A stretch of DNA of 64,000 bases from Eutypa lata (taxonomy: Eukaryota; Ascomycota; Sordariomycetes; Xylariales; Diatrypaceae). Positions 50,770 through 62,600 of the stretch are shown here, piece by piece (within the stretch, counting starts at the first letter, position 1; the number at the start of each line of letters is the position of its first letter). Under the pieces are notes generated by a model, which worked only from the letters and a program-made list of their open reading frames with translations, had not been told where the DNA came from and searched no databases. Where the stretch lies: contig JAKULF010000001.1 in the NCBI GenBank assembly GCA_022661535.1, positions 1,178,001-1,242,000 of the forward strand, in the 5' to 3' direction. The position numbers were made by a program, and so were the translations under genes.

Positions 50770-51254
50770 CAGGCTGGCAAGTAATGCAACGCACTCCACG
50801 AGCCGGCCATGTGGATTGCGTTGCTTATGATCCACCGGCGACCTAGATTTGGTGGATTGCCGTGAGCTTTAATGGATACCGTGGATTAGGTTTTTCGTGC
50901 GTTGTATAAGGTAACCGGGGGGTATAGTAAGGGTTAAAATGAAGTTATTATAACTTAAAAATATTCGTTATACGGATTATTTAAATTATTTGGACCGTTT
51001 AGTATACATTTATTAAGTTATAACGATACGGTTAATAAATTATATAATAATAATAATATATAAAAATATAATATTTATTAATAATGGATCGTTACGTTAT
51101 ATTTCGTATTTACGATAAATACCGTGGACGACTTTAAATGGAATGCGTTACATATAAGTCACGCTACGAAAGGGTTGATTTTCGTGCATTACTTAACCCG
51201 TGGACACGAATTCGTAAATACGCCGTGGATTTCGTTGCGTGACTTGCCAGCCTG
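50770..51254. mobile_element. 485 bp hAT-type MITE
   Basis: The left end CAGGCTGGCAAGTAATGCAA and the right end, read in reverse, CAGGCTGGCAAGTCACGCAA form terminal inverted repeats. They are flanked by the perfect 8 bp duplication CCTCGGGA (50762..50769 and 51255..51262). A CAG-type terminus with an 8 bp duplication is the hAT hallmark. There is no transposase; the centre is AT-rich. It interrupts the C-terminal coding part of the rhodopsin-like gene, whose frame continues directly after the second duplication copy. It is unrelated in sequence to the element at 36793..37318. Confidence 0.92.
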
Positions 51255-51616
51255 CCTCGGGACTTAAATACACGCACGGCTCGCGCGACGCGACCTCTTG
51301 ATTCTCTCGGGGGACTAGGAACAGAAGATCCCAACTGGGCCGCAAACCTGAGGATGCATACGAGCTGGAATCTGGCGACGACGGCGAGTTAGGGAAAAAG
51401 AGTAAAGAGGAGGATGAAGCAAAACTGTGGTCTGGGAATTCCTACCAACGAGCTGAAGACCCTGACCGAAGCATCATCACCTCTGCAGACCGGGAGTACA
51501 CAGCGTCAGCTATGGGAATGAGGAACCATGACTGGCAGTCTGGGGATAATACGCCAGATGGAAAGGGTATCAACGTCGTTCAAGAATTGCAAATTTCATA
51601 CGGTCCATCGAGATAA

Positions 51617-52289
51617 GAAAGGCTTCGGGAGGGGCTATCGTTTATGGTTGAGTCTTGCGCTGAGCGCTAGGCTAATATCTAGTTGTAAAGGTCGTTCGAG
51701 CTGTGTATATCGTAACAAGGAGCATCAGGTTTTAGACTAGGATCAAAAGTTCATGAATGATTCTCTGAAAAGCCGTGTCAGTCTGCCAACGGGCCTAAAT
51801 TCTAGCAAGGACCAGGATAAACACGATAGATAACTAAGTGTAGGAGAGTAGTATATAGCCGTGGTATCCTATTACGAGTAATATTACAGGCTTTATATAT
51901 AATCGTCAGAAACCTACATGTGGTTATGTAAGTATGGTATCAACCCTCCATAGATGCATAAAACTACCACTTGCATAACTCGGCCTGTCCGATCATATCC
52001 TGGTATACGATATAAAAGCAATGCTGGCGGCAAAAAGTATGAATTGCTTTTTACGTGCTAGAGCTACACGGTTTTCCGATCTTATCTCTTTCCTACTCCC
52101 TCTAGAAATCCCATTTGCCTTCAATTTCAAATCAATCATACATTGCCCGCAAACATCCGTGAAAAGGCTACACTTGACTACTGGCAACCACTGCGATTCT
52201 GTCCGCCCATAGAAACTTTGGCGTACGTCGTCTGTGAATGACACGAACGGTTTCTTCTATTTCATATATCTCTTTTTGCCGCTTTCACC
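51617..52289. other. Intergenic
   Basis: 3' flank of the disrupted membrane-protein gene and upstream DNA of the 2EXR gene. No coding signal. Confidence 0.5.
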
Positions 52290-53141
52290 ATGAGATTGAG
52301 GTCCCAAGACCCAAAATTTCATTGCTTTCCTCGTCTTCCGACGGAGCTCAGATATATGATTTGGAGGATATATTGGTTCGACCAGGTTCGACCCGGCTTG
52401 CACCACTTTCGGCTTGACCATCAGATTACCATGACAGATGGAACCTTTGCTGGCTTCCCATAAACTATACCACCTGATATCTCCAAAATCTACGACTTAG
52501 CACAAGCTGTCAATGCTCGTTATGTTGGGATTCCCTTCCATTTTGTACATCACCGCAGGAGGACTCAAGTCGACGTGAACCATGCCATGTTATTTTTATG
52601 GCCGTCTCGTCATATCCGACACAGGAGACGCAGCATCTTTGGCTCGTTAGCTTATGATCGTCCTGAGAACTCTTGTAATGGCGAATTCGCTCTTTTATTA
52701 CGGCATATCAAGTACATTGCCTTACAATGTCATGTGCCCAGACATCTCAGTGATGACGATCGAATGGCAATCAACCAACTACAGTCTATCCAAACCATCT
52801 TTACGGTCGCCTTCATATTATGTGTACGTCAACCTCCAGACAACTGGAGGTCGATCTCAGCCGGGAAGATCGAACGAGGAGAATTCATGAGTGTTGCCAA
52901 CTTCGAGACTATTTTTGGGCCTATAGGTTCTGCTTCTCGCGACATGTTTTGCAACGAGGCTCTTCCCAATTATTCTGGGGGGAAAACTGTTTCCGAAAGC
53001 GTGCGGATAGCAGAGACTACACGAAGTAAACTGGTAGCCCACCTGGGATCCCGTGCGAAGACGATTCGTATCGAGACTATGATACAATTTTCTATGTTCC
53101 CAAGAGGTTGGCGTTGGTATGACGATTATCTTGTTACCTAG
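52290..53141 (+). pseudogene. 2EXR-domain protein gene with one in-frame stop
   Basis: From the ATG at 52290 (TTTCACCATG) the frame reads FHCFPRLPTELRYMIWRIYW, the typical start of the fungal 2EXR domain. It continues with TDGTFAGFP, a TAA codon at 52461..52463 (codon 58), and then without shift through PPDISKIYDLAQAVNARYVG and FHFVHHRRRTQVDVNHAMLF to a stop at 53139. The full frame would give 283 residues. The family is abundant in Pezizomycotina, with unknown function. The TAA could come from CAA by one C-to-T change. Reinitiation at 52575, a short intron or a sequencing error are alternatives; I favour a pseudogene. Confidence 0.72.
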
Positions 53142-53767
53142 CTATACAATAGGTATATATGTCATTTTTACAGCTTTAAGCTGAGAGGTACTATATAACC
53201 GTTATCAGGTAACCTGGATATTCCGGGAAACATAATGTATATGTACTTAAGTACCTACGTATATGTGCGTCTATTGCAGCCCACATTCAAGATGGAGCAA
53301 TAGGTAGGTGCCTGAAACTGCAAACATTTCTCTATCACCTGTTAACAATAGGGACGTTAGGCAAGTGTCGAAGTGGATCCATTACAATGTGATCATTCGG
53401 TTGCATTTAATTTAAGTTCTTTATCTTATTCACAATATAAAACCAAACTTGCTTGAGGACTGGAGATAAATCACAGTTACTCTCTGTACATTCCTCTAAG
53501 ATCCGCCTTCTCTACGAAAACTTCCTGCCACCATTTTACTAACGCCATACATCACCCTGGGAAAGCACCTGAAGAGCAGGACTATTTCACCTATTGTGCC
53601 CCATCTTTCAGTTTTGCACTGTCTTCGCATAAATACTACGGAAACCACCTACTACTTACGCACCTCGAGTCGTACTTCCACACCTACCACCGCCATCTCA
53701 GTGTCAATTACCAACCATCTTGCAAACTCTCAGCAACGACATCCCTTCTACGTGTATTACTTGGAAT
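53142..53767. other. Intergenic, promoter of the ankyrin gene
   Basis: Pyrimidine-rich stretches near 53500-53700 are typical of fungal promoters and leaders. A 64-codon frame at 53596 overlaps the proposed start in another frame and looks spurious. Confidence 0.45.
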
Positions 53768-55677
53768 ATGGCGCCGAATATTGTAAGTAATCGTATGCCC
53801 ACTTCTTTCCATGTGCTAATTTAATTGATCAGATTCCACGGGGAGGTGTTCTTCTAATACCTGATGTCTGGTACAAGACAGCCAGTGAATTTCTAGATGA
53901 CCCTAAAGATGTCTTTGAGCTTGCAAGAACCTGCCGTACGCTCTGGGCGATGCTTCAAAAACAAATCTACACCACAGATGTTTTGCTCAATAAGGTGCAA
54001 CACGAGGGGGGACAACTCGAACATAAAGCCTACCATGACAATAACAGAAGAATAGTCGAATTAACTTCGCATTCTCTCAGTTCCAGGTTCCCAGACGAAG
54101 TCACTTGGGGATTTGACGAGCAGCTTGAGCATACGGTACAGACGGAAATCAGGTGTCAAATCCACGATCACGGAGCTACGAGAGAAGAAGCCGAGTTTGT
54201 TGCCAGAGAGAAATACCCTAAGCCCTCGCCAATCTGTATTCCGCCAGAATCAATCCTTCACTGGGCTGCTGCTAAAGGCAGAATAAACACCACAGAGATG
54301 GCCATCGACGCCGCTAAAATGGTTTGGCCTGCCTATCTTGATCTGGGACACCCGCAGAGTCTGCACAAACCCATTCATGTGTCTGCCATTAATGGACACT
54401 TAGGAATAACCAAGCTCCTCGTTAACTATGCGGGCATCTCACCCACGTCCACCTCGGGCTTCCAATGCCTTTTTTCAATATATAGTACGAAAGAGCTTCA
54501 CGAGATGATCAAGCATTTTGTTCCTAATATTGAACTGAAGGAACTAGATCAATACAAATTTGGTAGTATTGAATATCCCTTCATCGTCGATGCTCTAGGC
54601 TTATCGATTCTGAGTGGCCACGAGGACGTGGCAACATGGCTATTGGAGCATTACGACATTACACAGTACAAAGAGGTACTTACGGACTTCGATCCTCACC
54701 GTCAAAACGTCGCCCTATTTAAAAGACCGCATACTGCTTTTTATGAGGGCGATGCTATCTGCCCCTTACATCTCGCTGCCTTAGTTGGAATGGATTCCAT
54801 TGCCCAAAGCCTAATCGAGAAGGGCGTCCACACGGACTTCCGCTGCAAGCAACTTCAAAACAGCACGGCTTTGATGTGGGCATGTACCCGCCAAGAGAAC
54901 GAGCGTATTGTTGACAGGCTCATCAGCTACGGCGCCGACACCCATATTTTCGATGAGAACCGTCGAAGCGCTCTAGTGTGGGCACTAGAGCACAAACTAC
55001 CGGGTATTGCATACCGCCTCGTCGAAGCGGGCGTTGCTTTGGACGATCCCGCGTGGATAGTCCCCGGGGGTTCTCCTCTCCTCCTTATACTTATGGATGA
55101 TATATTCCTAGATTGCACGAAGCTAATTTTGCAGATGTGCCCAGATGTGCAAGATATATTCGTGAATAGAAACTTCCAGCAAGCACTTTTTGACTTGCCG
55201 CCTAAGATCAATGACGAAACCATGCGCTTTTGTATCAACAACGATATCGGCCAGGGGTTTATCCCAGAACCTTACTTCAATAGTCCGACTGACGCAGACG
55301 GGAAACCATGCGGCAGATTGCCGATTCATGTTGCCGCTGGATCCCACGTAATATCACTCAAGGTTACGCGGTGGCTCTTAGAGAAGCATCCCCAAAACAC
55401 CAATCAGCGTGATAACTATGGACGTACCCCTCTCCTTGTAGCCGCCCAGGGTTATAGACCAGAATATAAAAAGATGGCATTGCTACTGAGCTACGGGGCG
55501 GACCCAGGACTCAGTATACGTTACTTCGAAGAGAGGAACAATGCGTTCACCGATTTGGAAGAATATACAAAGCAGGTAAAGGTGCTAAAGCAGAGAATTG
55601 CAAAGGCCACCATCGGAGACTTTGAAGAAGAGCCGGATATGGATCATTCCATAATATGGTTAGATGGTGAATTATAA
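53768..55677 (+). CDS. Ankyrin-repeat protein with F-box-like N-terminus
   Basis: A tiny first exon, 53768..53782 (ATGGCGCCGAATATT), is followed by a 50 nt intron (GTAAGT...CAG) and exon 53833..55677; 619 residues. The N-terminal segment GGVLLIPDVWYKTASEFLDD then DVFELARTCRTLWAML resembles an F-box-like helix set. Ankyrin repeats follow: LHWAAAKGRINTTEMAIDAA, IHVSAINGHLGITKLLVNYA, LHLAALVGMDSIAQSLIEKG, ALMWACTRQENERIVDRLIS, IHVAAGSHVISLKVTRWLLE and LLVAAQGYRPEYKKMALLLS. Such proteins are probable adaptors. Without the first exon the frame could begin at 53950, losing the F-box-like part, so I prefer the spliced start. Intact. Confidence 0.8.
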
Positions 55678-57845
55678 ATTGGTTCACCTTATAGAGCTAC
55701 TGAGAAACGGGTAGAGGAGGAAGAAAACAGAAACAGAGAAAAGGAAGGCCGAGGGGGGCCAGATTGTTACGAACTACCTAGGTAGCTACGGCTCGTCGAC
55801 GAACCATTTCAGTTAGGTGTATATTATTGCGTACTCAGAACCAATGGACATCAGCTCCACTAAGACATATTCTTCTCTTACGCTGTTGGTGCTACTTCAC
55901 TGCTGGTGAGAGTTATTACATAAAATCCTTTAGGGTGTATTGACACCTCGCAGTATAATATGATGGCAGTCTAGAAGAACTTGAAGAGTAAAGATTATGC
56001 TCGGGGATGCCCCCTCTTGATTAAAAAGGCACTATACTTAGCTGCCCTTCAAGCCAAATTGATCTTAGGGAAGTGATTTAGATCTTTCCCGAATATTGTA
56101 TCAAAAGTCGGCATGTCTTCATGCCACTTGCCTTCATTCAATTCAGTTCTTCCGATCCCTGGAGAGCACTCCTCGACGGGTCCTAATTCCAGACCAATAG
56201 CGCCTAGTTCAACGGCTTGTCAGATTAGATGGGAAAGATAAAAATTTGCTACACGACTAGTACTTCGGGTGGTATCGCCACACAGAGACAAGAACATTCT
56301 GATGTCCGCGGTAAGGGAGCCATGAAGGTCTTCCATCTATCCACCTAATTTGACTCTGTCGAATTGGCTTGATATTCCAGTCGCAGTGCATCCTAAAAGA
56401 CCAGCAACAGAGAGTCCACGCAGGAGGTAGAACGTTTGAGATAATATATCCGATTATCATCATAAGCACCGCAGGTAATCACTTGGGTATCTGAGATTAT
56501 ACCCAAGCTGTCTCGCAGCAAGATGTCAAATTTGATGGAGTGGCTCCCCTGCCTAATATGGCTTTGTATGTCATCCTATGAAAGGGGTATCATCTTATTT
56601 GGTAGCAGATGGGGCTATACGTGTCTTCACTCGAGGTCACCTTATGTATGACGGGGTTGGCTTCTAGCAGACCTGTTGTCACTCGCAGAGGACTTATTAC
56701 CACTATTACCACCAATCAAAGCCTCAATATGTGATTCATATTCATCAGGATCATCGAAGCATAGGTATCATCGATGCGGGAATTAATTCTCCTAGGAAAA
56801 CAGGTAATACCAACTTAGCTTCGAATTGCCTTGCAAGATTATGCCATAGCTGGTAAAATAGACTAAGAGATGTCCAAGGGGGCTTCAAAATCTCCCCGGT
56901 GTGTCTACAATGCTACCTCAGTAGCTAGCCTCTAGATAGAGGCTAGCTTTTTGAACAGGAGGGCATGATGGGTCAGAATTCTATCACATAATTATGAGAC
57001 GACGAGTTATATCCGGCTAATCAGTGTAACGGTCATAACAATGGAGATAAAAGAGCCATTTATCTTGGAGGGTGCATTACTAAGACCATCAATGTGACAT
57101 CCAATCATCTCTTCGGAAAGGGACTATCAGTCAAATTTTGGGGAACCATCTCCGCACCATCACAGTACAGCACAATTTGGGTGGAGCCTGGTGGTAATCG
57201 ATGATGGATGGTTACACAACCTACTTGCATATGCGCGTTGTACCGAATAGCTTTGTTCACTTCGGCATGCTTTGATGCTATCTATAATAGAAACGACAAC
57301 ATGAGGGATTGCCTACAGGGGCAGACAACTACACATGTGAAATGTAATTATAGCACCTTCAACCTCGTAGCTAGAAACGAGATAGATAGTCCTCCTCGAG
57401 TAAATGGTTCAGATAGGGCTTACTCAGCATGTGCTACTTGTTGTCGAAAGCAGACTGGGTCCAGCTGATAATTACGCGCGGGGTTGCGAGCTGCGAGGTG
57501 AGATCTTGTTATTCAATGGAAAAGAAAAAGAAATACCGTGCATAGAAACTGGCGTCAGACACTTTGGTCGGTATCAGCGAGTAGATTTCTATGTCGTAAG
57601 CAACCGTCTTAAATCTAGTTTATTTAAACGCTCTTCTAGCCGGTCATGATGGCACGGAAAGCACGAGTCCAGTGGGATGAGACACAGCTACATATAGTCC
57701 AAGTTGTGAGACAGTATTATCAACCAAAAGGCTCGCACTGCAGGACCTATAGCTGTTCAGTATAGGTTTTTCAAGCACTATATCCAGTCGACTCTCGCCA
57801 AGTTAACAGAAATTTCCCTTGGAAATCTAAAATCATTCCAAAATC
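55678..57845. other. Intergenic, no gene recognised
   Basis: 2.2 kb of unique DNA before the GMC oxidoreductase gene. It contains the hairpin at 56923..56948. Short frames match no family. Confidence 0.5.
56923..56948. repeat. Perfect 11 bp stem hairpin
   Basis: AGCTAGCCTCT, loop AGAT, AGAGGCTAGCT, followed by TTT. It is isolated in gene-free DNA. It could be a remnant of a foldback element or a chance palindrome. Confidence 0.6.
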
Positions 57846-59685
57846 ATGACAGCAACATATGATTTTATAATTGTCGGGGGTGAGTTCTCTCCAATGCGGT
57901 GTCAACCACTTGCTGGATGCTCAAATAACAAAAGCATAACGGCACAGCTAACAACATGCAGGCGGACCAGCAGGGTGCGCTGTCGCAGCGGGGTTGGCAA
58001 ATTCAGCCAAGAAGCCCACCGTGCTTCTCGTAGAGGCCGGAGGAGCCAACGAGGACCGAAATCTTCGCGTCGACGGGCAGCGGTGGACGACGTTCACGCA
58101 GAAAGACATGAACTGGGGCTACAAGACGACACCGCAAGAGCACTGCGGCAACCGCGAGATAGACTACGCGCGGGGGCGTGGCATCGGAGGGACCAGCACC
58201 ATCAACTTCGGCGTCTACAGCGTGGGCGCTCGCGACGACTACGATGAGTGGGCTCGGGTCGTGGGAGACGACTTCTTTCGCTGGGAGCACATGCAGCCGC
58301 GTTTCAAGAGCCTAGAGACGTTCAACGGTACGCTCCCGGCCGGCATCGACGCGAAATACGCGGCGTCGAAGGCCTCGGACCACGGCACCTCCGGCCCCCT
58401 GAAGGTCGGGTATGCGGCCGACTGGGAGGAAGACATCCCTGAGTTCCTGGACATCTTCGCGGATTCTGGCTTTCCTTTGAATCCGGATCATAACTCTGGC
58501 AATCCTATTGGAATATCCGCGTTGATTAACTCGGCGCATAACGGTCTTCGAACAACTGCGAAGGATTTGGTGACGCCCCAGCCTAGCAATTTGACGATTG
58601 TTACCGGCTTCTTCGCCCAGCGACTTATCCTGGAGGGGAAGAAAGTAATAGGGGTAGAGTCGGAGGGGGAAAAGTGTAAGTGGCGGTCATTTCACAATGA
58701 TCAAGACGAAGTAAAGTATAACTAATTTCGGTCTTCAGATTTTGCTTCGAAGGAGGTCATTTTGTCTGCAGGTTCTCTAGACACCCCCAAGATCCTCATG
58801 CACTCCGGCATTGGGCCCTCCAAGCAGCTGAGCAAATTCAACATCCCTATAGTTCATCCGTTCGAAGCCGTAGGGAAAGGCCTTCGAGATCACATGTTCG
58901 TTCCCCTGGTCCACACCCGGAAGGAGAATAGTTCTACTCGTGGAGCATTTTATGGTGACGCCAAAGCAATGGACGACGCCATGGAGCAATGGAAAAAGGA
59001 CGGTACGGGACCTTGGTCAAAATATGCGTGTGAGACTGGAATAGCGTTTGCCAAGTTCGACGATCTAGCCACGTACAAAGAATTCCAAGATCTCCCAGCC
59101 GAAGAGCAGCGATACCTCCTCTCGGATACGATTCCCCACTACGAGATCTTCACTCACTTCCCCTTCCACTTCCTCGTACCGGATTTCCCGAAAGAAGCAC
59201 TCAACTACTCGTGCCTACTTGTGTTCTATTACAATGCTCAAAGCCGTGGGGAGGTCTTCCTACAGTCGTCCGACCCCAGTATCCCCCTTAAATTCGACCC
59301 AAAGTTCTTGGCCACGCCGTTCGATCGCCGGGTAGCTATTGAGACGCTGCGCAATTCGCTTCGGGTCACAAAGCACGAGGACTATGCCAAAAACTGCATA
59401 GCACAACTAGCTGGTCCCAAGTCGGAATCAGACGAAGATTTGTTGGACTATTGGGCTCAAAACATTAGCTCAAGTTGGCATATGACTGGGACGGCCAAAA
59501 TGGGGAAGACTGGTGACTCAGATGCAGTGGTGAACAGTGATTTCCAGGTCATAGGGATTGATGGCCTTCGTATCGCTGATATGAGTGTGGTCCCAGTTCT
59601 ACCGAGTTGTCATACTCAGGCAGTTGCGTACGTCACGGGGGTCACCTGTGCAGAGAAGTTGGTGCAGCAGTACAAGCTTGCGTAG
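57846..59685 (+). CDS. GMC-family FAD-dependent oxidoreductase
   Basis: Three exons, 57846..57879, 57962..58675 and 58739..59685 (introns 82 and 63 nt, GT-AG), give 564 residues. The first splice completes the FAD-binding motif DFIIVGGGPAGCAVAAGLAN. GMC signature 1 is ARGRGIGGTSTINFGVY; signature 2 is VILSAGSLDTPKILMHSGIG. The C-terminal catalytic region has SSWHMTGTAKMG with the conserved His, and VLPSCHTQAVAYVTG with the second His/Asn position. The family oxidises alcohols or sugars (choline, aryl-alcohol and glucose oxidases and dehydrogenases). Length and motifs fit an alcohol- or choline-dehydrogenase-like enzyme. No signal peptide is evident, suggesting an intracellular enzyme. Intact. 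Confidence 0.9.
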
Positions 59686-62600
59686 ATGGGTAATGCAGCT
59701 AGGCAGCGGGACCAGTGATCTAGTTTCTCTATAATTTCGATACTATCTATAACCCTCTGAGTCCAATATGAATCAGTTCCTTGAAATCACCACGGGAGAT
59801 CAAAGATCATCCCAGGAATTAGGTAGAGACTTCCCTGTTCTAACTTCGGATCTTTCCCGAACTAAGCTTTGAATGAATGAGGGTTATACCTAACACACCA
59901 AGTGCTGTCATATACAACTCATGGCAAATTAGAGCTTAGGAAAGCCTACCCTTGCTATCGCGAATTTCGGGACAGGTGTCGAGAGAAGCCCAGTAGGTTT
60001 CCTTCCCCCTTGCATCCCTACATACCGTAAAGAGGGACTAAAAAGTGAGGTACCGTCAGCTCGGGATCCTATCCATATCCGAATCCAAATTAACGACATT
60101 CCCCAACTTCCAATGTGGATTTCGCTTACACATGCAGTTATCCTCAGGATCACCAAGAACGACCAAAGCGCTATTGTTATGTTTAAGATGCCCCTATAAT
60201 AGGGCTGGTGCTTACATAAGGCATGTGGAGCAGGAATTGCCTGATTCGAAGCCTACTACCTACTACATAGGGTATTTCTTCTGTAAGGCATTTGGAGCTA
60301 GATAAATATCACGTTCCATTACCACTCTCATACTGCAACGCTAGATTGGCTGGATGCAACAAGTCCAATCCTTAACCACGTTATCGTTGAAATTGTGACA
60401 CTCCTAGTCTAGGAAATCGGTAGTAAAGCCATTAACAAATAGGAGAGAAATAATATGCGTAGATCTAAGCAAGCGTCTAGGTTTTTCAGGCCTGAGCAGT
60501 AGCTGCGTTAGCACTACCAGCAATCGCCGCGACGGACGTAAGAAGGGTGTATAAGTGCATATTATTAAAGTTTCAATATCGAGACCACGATTGCTCTAGT
60601 TGATTTATCGAATTAGGCTCGATTGATGAAACATGATGTTAAATCCTAGACGGTAGCGCTTTTTGAGGAGCACTTTGGCATGGCTTTTAGGATACCTAGG
60701 TACGCAAGAACATAGTTGTGGATCAAATTGGCATTATAGAGATTTGGCTTTTACGGTCAAAAAAAAGCTTTCTTTTAGGAGATGTAATCGGCCGCCGGAA
60801 CCGCATGGCATCAAGGTTTAATATCTAATATAGGAAGGTTAATCTCTATTACTCGGCCGACCTGCTTAACTAGGAAGACATACAGATCATGAGGCAAGAA
60901 CTGAAGTTTTGGGATTTCTTTTGGTTTGGTCTGGTGCATTATATAGGCAGTGGGCCCTTTTGGCCACCTTTAAATCATAATATGGTGGGCTGCTTATATT
61001 TCCTGGAATATTCTGAGAGTAACTTGAAGATCTAGTGAATGAATGGTAATAAAATCATACTGTTCCCCGTTAGTATATTAACATGGTCTCCTAGATACCT
61101 TGTAGTTGGGTAAATAAGCTCTAGCCTTAATTCATATTCAAGTATGATGGTATCTTGGGCGAGTTCTGCTCGTGACATACCTCTGATATGATCCTATGAA
61201 CATTCTCAAATAGTATCAGGGTGTCGTAGACATTTACTTTTTAGTATCTAAACGTACAAAGTTGTTTATATATTGCGAATTCTACTTCAACTTGTCATTA
61301 TCCTATCTGAATATCCCGGACACAAATATAACATCAGAAGGTAGGCGGCACTAAAGATCCAGGAATTTTTGCTTATGTACTTACTCATACCAAATCTTTC
61401 CCATTAATATATAAGAAGGAAGTTACATTTTGTTAGATGAACTATGAGTTTATTTCTGTTGAAATTTGTCGGCGTAGCTTGAACAGGGCAGTTCTAGAAG
61501 GGCTAAGGGAAATGCATGGCATTGAAGATAAACGAACATTCAATATCGTTCTCGCAGCCTTTTGAAACTAGACTCAAAGTTTATGGTCTACAATAATTTG
61601 CAATATTCAAGTTCTCTAAAGTCTGACTTGAAAATCTGCCAAGAGAGATGATCGGGCTCAAAGAGCGATAGTGGCACTTCCTTGAACAAAACTCGGGCAA
61701 ATACATCATGATCTTGTATTTCTGAAGCTAATATGCCTGCATTCGTAAGACTATATAGGTAAAATACTATTGGTGATGCCATGGGTCGCGCATCAAGAGA
61801 GGGGGACAATTGACGCTAGGGGCGAGAAGACAACGTATCCCTCTTCACCGCCAACTTACTACTAATTGGACGCAGAGACTCAGCGGAGACCCTCGATTGA
61901 GTAGTTATTACGTAATTATAGCCTAAAGTGCAGCGATTACTAGACTATCCTTAGTTATCGAGGCTTTGAATGACAATATTCGGCTATACTCTTTTAATTA
62001 GACAAGATTGACATGGACCCTGGCCTGGCTACAGCATCCCCACGGGGAAATATACGGGGAATCTAGAACTGATTATTACGTGTACATAATTCCAATAGAG
62101 GGACCCTTCAGAGTTCCACTGCACTCAAGCGAGGCAACATTAAGAAGCCTGTCAATGGTAGATGGCAAGATAGTTATCACTAGCTCATAAGCATTTTCAG
62201 GTGATACAACGAGGCTATAATAGCAGCAATGTCACACCATGAATTCTACTCAACGTTTCTACTGGTAATATAATCATAGTAGAAATATCCGAACTATATT
62301 GACAAACACAGGAACATTGCCAATCATATAGGTGTCATTCCCTCGATGATTACCTACAATAGTCATTCAATCATATATTCTCATGCATGTTACCAATCAC
62401 GCTCTACAAGGTAGTATCGACAGCCATATTGTCCAGGGTGCGTGATACGGATCTTTCAACATCCGTCCCTCGTGGTGTATATACGCGATATAACCACAAC
62501 TAGCCGCGAAACAAGATATTGATGTGATTCTAAGACAGGTGTGCTCGTGAATGTTAGTTTCCGGGAATGCAATTGATCATGCTCACTTAACACCCGGGAG

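Larger units (their letters stand above)
38172..51616 (+). pseudogene. Rhodopsin-like seven-helix membrane protein, twice disrupted
   Basis: The recognisable host pieces are 38172..38334 (start ATG, helix 1 MYIIGAIAFTVSTIVFGLRV), about 38393..38465, 38494..38572 (GGAERNFWQVTMPQYTELLK) and 38629..38715 (AKISILLFYLQISP). Then come 50238..50509 (VVILYIIINLFTCISVYATW, VLLLPLRIVIPLQVPRRQK), 50580..50769 and 51263..51616. Two insertions separate them: 38716..50237 and 50770..51262, each counted with one target-duplication copy. The frame continues across both. The family consists of fungal plasma-membrane proteins with a rhodopsin-like fold and a hydrophilic tail. Residual damage includes TAA at 50244..50246, TGA at 51299..51301, a GC donor at 38573 and an unclear join after 38334. 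The gene cannot make its original product. Confidence 0.85.

Noticed and set aside
61588..61809. Minus-strand 73-codon frame ending in FRELEYCKLL
   Set aside because: It reads somewhat like protein but nothing continues it upstream or downstream, and I recognise no family.
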